NCBI GenBank assembly: GCA_002104985.1
Contig: MCGO01000182.1
Span: 1 to 64,000 of the forward strand
Source: Rhizoclosmatium globosum
Taxonomy: Eukaryota > Chytridiomycota > Chytridiomycetes > Chytridiales > Chytriomycetaceae
Reading direction: 5' to 3'
DNA length: 64,000 nucleotides
Part shown: piece after piece, positions 56,168 to 64,000 of the stretch
How the letters are laid out: the number at the start of each line of letters is the position of its first letter
Numbering within the stretch: position 1 is the stretch's first letter
The notes under the pieces: generated by a model
What the model was told of the DNA's origin: nothing
Database searches by the model: none
What the model saw: the letters and a program-made list of their open reading frames with translations, nothing else
Made by a program: the position numbers and the translations under genes

Positions 56168-56974
56168 CTATTCCGCGTATGTTGGCAAATCTTGGACAAC
56201 ACCAACAATGCCGTTCCCGGGGAAAGTAAGTTTCTCATAGAATTGAATGGTGCATGAGATGTACAAGTTTGCATTAAACGTTCTGTCCAGGCTCACTATA
56301 TAAACTATATTGATTCCCTGCTCAGAATCCATTTTCGTCCATTCTGCAACCGTGTCTTTCACAATTTTTGCATACTGTCATTCGAGTTTAGTAATCAAAA
56401 TAGTTCATACATTGGTATTACCTTAATTCTTCGAGGAGCTGGCATAATGATAAACAAGAAGATAATCATTCCGATTGTCACGATCCATAACTGATACGTC
56501 TTCAAAACAAATACAAAAATGAGTGGCCAGACAACGATCGAGGCGAACATCACAGCATACACGCTCCAAGCATAGTATTTGTTCTTTTCGATGCTTTTCG
56601 AAAGCGCCAAAGCCTTATTGAGAGCTTGGATTCTGCTTACGTATAAGTGGTTCGGAATCTGTGGTGTTTTGGTCAAAGATCAGGAGATGGGGGAAGGGAA
56701 TGATTGCCTTATCCTCGAGACGCTCTGGCCGAAGAGGGCTGTAATAGTCTGGCGCTGATGATGGCGTAAGAGGTACTTCGGTAATTAGGCTGAGTTCTGC
56801 AAGCGATGGCTCTGTATACTCTGGGGCTCCTTCTTGGTCATTGGTGTTCACTGTGATTACACTCTCCATAGCCAAAGGCACATCAGAGCCTGGGATAGGG
56901 GCTTGGCTCAATCTTTCTTGGTTCCTAGTGGTAGGGACTAATTCTATCGCTGAAGATTCATGCAATTGAGACAT
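56168..56974 (-). CDS. Two-helix membrane protein, paralog of the next gene
   Basis: Starts MSQLHESSAIELVPTTRNQE. A Pro/Ser/Thr-rich cytosolic part of about 90 residues ends DYYSPLRPERLEDK, joined across an intron with a GC donor (GCAATC to CACAG) to IPNHLYVSRIQALNKALALS. Helices are YAVMFASIVVWPLIFVFVL and LWIVTIGMIIFLFIIM. A C-terminal soluble domain ends FYEKLTFPG and DLPTYAE. The same plan, including PxYLETK and DLPAYVK, occurs in the downstream paralog. Function unknown. Confidence 0.6.
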
Positions 56975-57154
56975 TTGTTTTCTTGGATGCTTTCCTCAAC
57001 TTGACAAGCCCAAATTTCAAATACCTTTGGTTGATTTTCCCAGATTATTTGTTTTATTGATACATAGTAAGGTTAAGACCCTTATGCTTTGTTGTTGATG
57101 TCTCAAGAAAGACGATAAGTTCATTATTGGGAACAACCGCCTATCTAAGGTGAA

Positions 57155-57936
57155 CTATTTCACGTAGGCAGGTAGATCCTCCACAGTTTCCACATCCAGT
57201 ACTTTCTCATAGAACGTAATTCCACTCCCTGTGAGCTTATACACCAAATTCACATTCTGCAGTTCGTCCTCTTGCCGCCAAGAATCCAGAGCTATCTCGC
57301 ATTCTTTCCGTAGTGTAGGTGTGTAAATCGCAAGCACATATCGTAATCCAAAGATCAGAACTCCCACGAAAAGATACTGATCTGGGCAGCTCGTGGCATC
57401 GAAACGGTGAGATCAACGATGAGGCAGACTACTATAAGGAACCAGCACAGATTTGTGCAAATGATCATCTTATTCTGCTTTGATAGAGTTTTGACAAGCG
57501 TAGTATTGAGAGTGTCTGCTCGCAGATAGTAGGCCGCATTCGAGATCTTTCATTCGGAAACGTTAGAGACAACGAGAGTCAATTCAATGATATACAACTA
57601 TATCACCTTGGTTTCAAGGTAATCCGGCCGAGTCGTATCAAAGTACTTTGGTGAATTGGCGGCCACAAAGTCTACAGATCCAAGAAGCCGTAAAGTGAAT
57701 GCACCATTCTCATCAACTTCGGTATATTGGGGGACTTCGATTGTATGAGATTCGGCGGACGTTCTGGATCGAGGCTCTCGAAGCAAATTGGTGCTACTGC
57801 CAGTCATCTCATCGTCATAGGAGGTAGCAGAGGGCAAACTCGTTGGTTCTGCTGATTGGGGAGTGCTGACTTGAGGAGAGGATATGAATTGTCCTGCCAT
57901 GGGCGATAAGACGATGGATGAGGTCATTGGAGACAT
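57155..57936 (-). CDS. Two-helix membrane protein, tandem paralog
   Basis: Starts MSPMTSSIVLSPMAGQF. DTTRPDYLETK precedes a standard GT-AG intron and ISNAAYYLRADTLNTTLVKT. Helices: LCWFLIVVCLIVDLTVSM and VGVLIFGLRYVLAIY. It ends TFYEKVLDVETVEDLPAYVK, split here to show the shared FYEK and DLPAY motifs. A one-base break lies near 57395 between the helices. Shares architecture and intron position with 56168-56974, so the two arose by tandem duplication. The 58 to 59 kb flank holds an unrelated gene. Confidence 0.6.
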
Positions 57937-58163
57937 TTTTTGGGCGCACCCAAGTCCAAGGAACGCCACAGATCTGACATCCGATCTCTTTCCCTTAATA
58001 AATAGATGAAATGGAAGGTATTCATCCGCTTCTTTGACGATGTCATAATGGTACTTTCCATTGCAAACTTATCTTGAATTCAGCGATTCCGGTTTTCTAA
58101 TAAACATGAAGGCTGTTTTGATTTTTTGGTTTCCCACACATTTCTTTCCCACAAACTCTACAA

Positions 58164-58919
58164 ATGTTCCTTCTTGCCCTCATGATCCTTACTCGCATCG
58201 TTTTTGCTTGTATCAGGTATGATCGTCTACGTGACATAGCAGATTTCGTTCTTAATACTCAAAAACAGAACCAACGACTTCGCAAATTGCACCACCGTAG
58301 CCGCTGGAACCTCTGCGAATTGCAATAATCTCGTGATTGATACACCAACGCTTGAATATTACACGTGTCTTTGTGATGCAGGAAATGCAAACTTGAAATG
58401 TTACGAACTGTGCCCAGACGACAAACAATTACAGCTTCAGTTGACGAACATCAAACAAGCTGCATCTGCTTCGTGTCAAGGAGTTTCAGTTCTGAAGAAT
58501 CAGGGATTCACGACTTCTTCTTCGGCTGCTCCCATCACTACTTCTTCAGACTCGACTGTGACGACAATCAGCACCGCAAGCTCCATGGCTACGACGATTA
58601 ATAGTGTGTTCACGTCAACCAGTCAAGGGACAGTTACCACAGTGTCGGATTCCGGTTCTACCACTGCAACAAAACCTCGTCCTTCCCGTCCAAAGGCCAC
58701 AACTTCTGGTGTACTTTTTGCAGTGAGTTTTACTGGATATTATGTTGTATAAATACCTAATTTTATGAAACAGACTGGAGGAGACGTTCCAGATAATACT
58801 GCCGAAAATGGAAGTAATCTTGTTCCACTTCCTCGTGTCCCACTTCAACCAGTATCTGAAGGCTCTGGACATGAATTTACGTTTCTTCTCATTCTTCTTT
58901 ACGGATTAGTTGTTATTTG
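58164..58919 (+). CDS. Secreted, probably GPI-anchored Ser/Thr-rich protein
   Basis: A signal peptide (MFLLALMILTRIVFACI) is split by an intron of about 70 nt. The mature N-terminus has eight cysteines spread over about 80 residues (NCTTVAAGTSANCNN, YTCLCDAG, KCYELCPD), a small disulphide-rich domain, then a Ser/Thr-rich stretch (TSSSAAPITTSSDSTVTT). The C-terminus is hydrophobic (FTFLLILLYGLVVI) after SGSGH-like small residues, as for GPI attachment. This plan is typical of fungal wall or surface proteins. No specific family recognised. Confidence 0.7.
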
Positions 58920-58936
58920 AGAATTTGTTTGCAAAA

Positions 58937-59441
58937 ATGAAACTGATGTTGACCAGGATACAGCCAACCCTCTCTTCAGCCAGCCGTGCCTACTTTCAAG
59001 GTCGATCAATAAGATTTGCCAGTGCTGGTGTCGCAACAGCTGCAACTACTCCGCACCAACCTCCTCGGCCAGGAAAGAAGGGATATGCAAAACCACCACT
59101 TCCAATCCCTCCTAAGGACACAAAGAAGGCATCAAGCAACATGTTTCTGGAGTCTATTCAAAACCTGAATCCTTATCAGAAGCTTTACTTTGCATTAGGT
59201 TTGTTTGACGCTGAGTCTTGTACTTTCCACACCAACTTGTGATTCACATATAGGATGGCTTGTTTTTGCAGCGTGTGGAACGTACATGACGTATCAACTG
59301 GAGGAGATAATGCCTGTTCCAAAGCGACCCGAGATTCAAAGTGGAGGAGAAGTTGTGGCAGCAAAGTCTCCACTGGATTTGATTCTACAGGAAGAGACAG
59401 CGAAAGAGTTGGAAGAACTGGCCAAAGTAAAGAAACAATAA
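58937..59441 (+). CDS. Small mitochondrial single-pass protein
   Basis: Two exons with an intron at about 59200-59253. MKLMLTRIQPTLSSASRAYF is an amphipathic, arginine-containing presequence. A Pro/Lys-rich segment follows, then YQKLYFALGWLVFAACGTYM, one membrane helix, and an acidic helical tail (ILQEETAKELEELAKVKKQ). About 150 residues. It has the shape of a small respiratory-chain or import accessory subunit but I cannot place it in a family. Confidence 0.6.
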
Positions 59442-59500
59442 ATACGTGTTTAATCGATTAAGTGTCTTTCAACAAAAACACTCCACAAAACATTGAGTGA

Positions 59501-60610
59501 ATGCACCATATTGTAGAATCATTGGAGGTACCGCCCACCATTGTCCCTTCCTCGAAACCAACAACTGAAACCAGGGTACAACGGCCTTGCGCGTGTTTCG
59601 AGAGTGGCGCGAGGCCCTGAATCCGCTTTTAAAGAACTCAAAGTTCAAAGAAACGGGTGTTCTGACGCCAGAAGAGTTTGTTCTTGCCGGCGACTTTCTT
59701 GTTTACAAATGTCCGACGTGGGCGTGGGCGGCCGGGCTTCCCGCGAAACGAAAGGTGCGTTCGTGGTTCGTGGTCGTGGTGGTGCGCTGACTAAAGGCCC
59801 AGGACTTCTTGCCGCCCGACAAGCAATATTTGATTACGCGAAATGTGCCGTGCTTGAAGCGGGTGGCTGCGATGGAATACAGGGATGCGGACGAGGACGA
59901 AGCAGTCGATGATGAAATGGGTGATGATGCTTGGGTTGCCACGCATAAGGGCCGGGTTGTCGGTGAAGGAAGTGGATCAAATCAGGAAGTTGGCGAGATT
60001 GATGATGAGCAGGTGGAAGCGGTGGAACCGGTGGCTGTTGTGGAGGAGCAGAAGAAGCCTGCAGAGGCTCTGCCAAACATTGACGATCTGAATTTGGACG
60101 ATATTCCGGATATGGACGAAGAACTTGAATTAGTCGAAATGGAAGAAGAGGAAGACCCGGCGGCTATGGCAACTGGTGGAGACGATGGGGATAAGTTCGT
60201 AAAGACACGGTAAGGGCAACTGAAGTCATAACTGTTAATAATGTATTGATGGCAACCATAGAACCTATGATATGTCAATTACATATGATAAATACTACCA
60301 AACTCCACGCGTTTTCCTCTTTGGGTACGACGAAAACCGCAAGCCTCTCACACCACAACAGATTTTCCAAGACATCTCCCAAGATCATGCAAAGAAGACA
60401 GTCACGATTGAATCTCATCCTCATGAGTCTCTCCAGCTGGCTTCTATCCATCCGTGCAAACATGGAAACGTCATGATTCGGCTGATTGAGCAGATGGTGG
60501 AATCTGGAAAGGAGGAACTACGAGTGGATCAATATCTTTTGTTGTTCCTGAAATTCATGAGCTCTGTGCTGCCAACTATGGAATATGACTATACTGGAGA
60601 CGGCTTCTAG
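59501..60610 (+). CDS. ATG3: Autophagy E2-like enzyme ATG3
   Basis: Starts MHHIVESLE; intron 1 (about 59528-59574) leads to [17 protein letters not shown], then [30 protein letters not shown], intron 2, and [13 protein letters not shown] long acidic flexible region ([19 protein letters not shown]) precedes the E2 half: [42 protein letters not shown] with catalytic Cys, and [21 protein letters not shown]. These are ATG3 hallmarks. It conjugates Atg8 to phosphatidylethanolamine. Full length about 320 residues, frame intact. Confidence 0.93.
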
Positions 60611-60695
60611 GGAGATTAGTAGCGAGCATTCTAAACCATGTTACAAAATAATAAACAGTGTGTCTATTGAATAGCATATGATATCAACTAACTCG

Positions 60696-63600
60696 TCATT
60701 CTTTCACCCAATCGGGTACCTCTTCATCCCCGACTAACACAGCACCAGCCAACGCATGTAACCACCGCCTTGCAGCGTTACCACTTGTATCCAGCAGTAC
60801 TTCATCATCAAACTCGCGCTGTACAAAGCAACCTTTCCGCCCCGCAGAACTTTTGATTTCAATGTCCTCGAAACATTCGTCGAAAAAGTCGGATTCAGAG
60901 CAAAACCGATCCAACACGGTTTTCGGAGATTCCTCGTCTTCGCCACACTCTAATTTCCACCAAGGTTGTACTAACACAGAATCACTAAAAGACTCATCGA
61001 CAGATTCCTTTCCCACAGTCGAGAAACGAATGATTTCCCCGTCTTTCATTTCAATTTCAAACTGGTTCTCATCCATTTCGGGTTGACTTGGGTATGGTAG
61101 TAAGATAGACCTTTTTGGAATGGAATCTTGACTGATTTCGCCCAAGTCGAAAGAATCGGATGCAGAGGCTGTTGATGCAACGAATCGGTCGGATTTAGGA
61201 CAAAGTACAGCCGTTACTCCAGGAGACTTGATTTTGAATGCAAGGCGTAAGTTAATTGTCATTATAAGATGTGTGCAAGTTTCGTCTTCATAGGCCCGAA
61301 GAAGAGGGCCTTCGAGTTTACAATACCGTCTTTCCCAAACCTAGGAATGATCAGAATCAATACGAAATATGAATAATCACATACCGCGGTACCTCCTCCC
61401 ATCTGCAATAAATAACCACTCATAAATACAGATTCATGCAATAACTTTGTATCAACACCATGTGCTGCTTCACTGAAGGTTTCAGGAAGATTGCTCGTCT
61501 GTGAATCATATAAATGAGAACCATAATTATGTCGCAAAAATCAAAGATAAACCGTCGCCTTACCTTTTCGCTCGTCAAAATAGAAACTCCCTTAACATGA
61601 ACTCGCATCCCAACTCTCCCCTCCCCAAACTCAGCCGTCCAAGACCTTTCCCCTACACGACGAGGACAATCTACTTCCGCGAACCGTTTCACATTATCAA
61701 TCAAAACACCACGCGTTGAGAGGCCACCCAACGGAAGCCCTGCTTTTGAATTTTTGGCACTCATCCCACTGCCTGCTTTTGTTTTGAATATATTCGGGAG
61801 AGCGATAGAGCGCGAGGACGTGGATACTAAAGGCGCTGCGCGTTTGATTTCAGTTCCTAGTGACATGACAGGAGCGACGCGGATGGTTATATCGAGCGGT
61901 GGCGAGGGATGCTCTTGGGGAAGATGGAATGAACATTCAAAGTCTATGGGAATTGGATGTTCTGTTGATGTAACTGTGATAGGAGGGATTGTGATTGTTG
62001 TTGTGTTTGCCAAAGTGAGAGTCATATTTATGGTAACCGCTGAAGAAAGGTAAATTAGTGATGCGAGAGACAATGAAATTTAACGTACGTTGGGTTTCTG
62101 GGAGACTGAGTTGATCTATCGAGTCAAGACGGAATAAGAGAACAGGTTTCGTCGTTGAAGGAAGTGAATCAAGTGAAGCAGTAATCGGAGCTGTTACTGG
62201 TGACTCGGGGTTGTAGGTTTTTGTTTGCTGAAGTTCCCCAGCTCGCGCCAACTAAAGAAACACATTGAGTACATATTACTATATTCTAAATGGTGGCCTA
62301 CCCCCCATCGTACTGACTTTCGCCTCTTCTCAAATTCCCCATTCTCTCCCTTCTTTTTACTTGAAAACATATCTTTCCAGCTTTTCCCGCTGAAAACGCT
62401 TGAAACGCTGGCGCGCCTCCACAGATTTCCCAGTGAGCTTGACCGTTTTGGGGCAACTAGCCAATCATCATCGTCTCCGCCATCTAGGGTCTCAGCGGAA
62501 AGTGTCGGTTGGAGAGGAGCAGGGGAGATTATATCGGAAATATCTGCCAAGCTGCTACCGTGCGAGTTAACTTCAATGGAAGGGGATTCATCAAAGTCAA
62601 AGCCAAGAGATGACGTCCTCGCAAATAAAGGCTCGTTGACGTTGAATGAAGCGTCTAAAGTAGATGTTGATGAAGAATGGACTGGTTCCGGAGGGTCTGC
62701 TGTGTCTGTTCGAGGCTTCGCGACGATGAGGCTGGAAGCTACATCAGGCTGATCTTCTCGGTCGTCGGTTGTACTCAGTTTCACACATCTAGACATGTAT
62801 TCAAGTTCGAAATCCAAATGAGCATCTCCTTTGGGATGATTGGTCGACGCATCGTCAGAAAACGAAAACCAGTTGGTATCCAAGTCCAATTTGATTTGTG
62901 GGAGCTGATTGAACAAGAGGATAAATGATTTTTGAAGGTAATGCAACTGACTTACTAAATCAAGACTAAATTTTCCTAGTTCTGATTGAGGAACACAGTC
63001 TTTTGTGATTTCAGCCTCTTCACAGCTATGTTTTGAGTCCGACTGTAAACTGTCAGCATCGCCGGCTCTTCCAACCAAATCCTCGATTGTATCTTGTGGC
63101 ATAACATCAATTTGCTCGTCAACCAAATGGATATTATGGCATGGATGAATTTCACTACTGATAATATCCTTACACTTCACATTCTGCTCCTCGTTCACAG
63201 GGACCGACATCAAATTGCTTTGAATTTCCATTGGCGGAACGTCTAATTTCAAATCCAGCATTGGTTGTTCTTGATTTAAACAACATTCGTTTGAACCAGC
63301 TAACTCAACCTCCTTTCCACTTGAATACTCAAAATTCAGTTCCTCCAACATTTCACCAAGTAAACTACTCGCTTGCTGCAGCTCCTCCAAGAAGCACCCA
63401 CTAATTTTGTTTTCCGCAGAAACAGAATCTTGAATAACAACTAATCCCGAGCAGTCTTGACCAGTCGAGTCCAATATCTCGGATCTAGACGAATCAAGCG
63501 GGGATGCTGACGGAAGAGCATCTGGAGCAATGAAACTGACGTCGATTCCATCATTCATGAAATGTGGAAGTGAAGTAGATGTATCCAGAAGAAGCATTGA

Positions 63601-64000
63601 GGAGTCTGGTCCAATTTGTTCGTTGTTGGTTTGCTGAAATGAGGTTTCGGGGGCATTGAAGTTCACGGAGCTCCGTTCTATTGAATCAACAATTTCGTTC
63701 TGTTGGGGTATCATTTCTTCTGGCTGGTGCTTTATGACTGAGTCGTTAGATTTAGAGCTTTCTTCTACCACACGAATTTCTGACGCGTTTAAAGTACTAT
63801 TCTCGGGTTTTTCTTCTTGCGCAAGGAGAAGGGATGGTTCATTCCAGTGCAGACGTGGATTGTTTTCCTGTCAAGCACAGATGTAAGGACAGCCCAGCTT
63901 CACAAGGGAGGAATGCTACGCACTTTATCACATACCGACAGTCTTCGATTGTCAGCCAGCTTAAACGGATTTGATTTAACAGTTGGTGAAGGAGAAACAA
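60696..64000 (-). CDS. Anillin/Bud4-like protein, C-terminal part (5' end outside the window)
   Basis: Open to the right edge. A long Ser/Asp/Glu-rich region (64000 to about 62250) contains SVRWGVGHHL and KSWKDMFSSKKK. Then comes an anillin-homology/C2-like region (VTINMTLTLANTTTITIPPI, DFECSFHLPQE). Last is a PH domain: SGYLLQMGGGTA, intron, VWERRYCKLEGPLLRAYEDE and TINLRLAFKI, with the final helix RRWLHALAGAVL. This AH-PH order is that of anillin, Mid1 and Bud4, which bind septins and phosphoinositides at the division site. Several introns of about 45-60 nt. The N-terminus lies beyond 64000. Confidence 0.75.

Overview
The window looks like nuclear DNA of a flagellated (zoosporic) fungus, most likely a chytrid. 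Genes are dense, on both strands, and split by many introns of about 44-70 nt with GT-AG ends. Fungal markers are present: a Fungal_trans regulator, a Bud4/anillin-type protein and HP1-like chromatin proteins. So are genes of motile cilia and centrioles that Dikarya have lost: ODAD4/TTC25, ARL2BP and a PTPDC1-like phosphatase. The species cannot be named from the sequence alone.

Layout. 1-11 kb: end of a CaaX-box protein, an asteroid-type XPG nuclease, an NAD(P)-binding oxidoreductase, two actin genes flanking proteasome alpha-4 and an MFSD1-like carrier, and a fungal transcription regulator. 11-28 kb: a tRNA-Asn gene in a dispersed repeat, two tandem HP1-like genes (the first fused to an ARID domain), LRR proteins, an acyltransferase-like protein, ODAD4, CK2-beta, a RING-CH ligase and MFSD5. 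28.6-37.1 kb: a mobile element (below). 37-64 kb: TBCE, SDHAF2, PTPDC1-like, an F-box/zinc protein, ARL2BP, a MARCH-type ligase, Ran, a second complete tRNA-Asn repeat, a PM20D2-like amidase, a GPCR, tRNA-Arg, a metaxin-like protein, LAMTOR2, a pair of paralogous membrane proteins, ATG3 and the C-terminal part of an anillin/Bud4-like protein running off the right edge.

The main discovery is an 8,447-bp element (28617-37063) that splits a tRNA-Asn(GTT) gene inside its T-arm/B box. The tRNA 3' end (28595-28616) and 5' end (37064-37116) lie on either side, and a 5-bp direct repeat GAACC marks both junctions. Two uninterrupted copies of the same tRNA repeat (11.3 kb and 47.7 kb) show the empty site. 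The element encodes a Crypton/Ndc10-type tyrosine recombinase of about 1,120 aa with a zinc-finger N-terminus, a RecQ-family helicase (about 622 aa), and a RuvC-fold Cce1/Ydc2-like Holliday-junction resolvase with an N-terminal tail of SUMO-interaction-like motifs. Its left arm carries five copies of a 45-bp repeat, and both ends carry CAGAAA-type motifs. Together these suggest a self-contained recombinase-helicase-resolvase transposon that integrates into tRNA B boxes, like integrase-driven islands of prokaryotes.

Quality note: many conserved genes, including actin, show single-base frame breaks, most at short homopolymers. That pattern suggests base under-calling in the assembly more than real gene decay.
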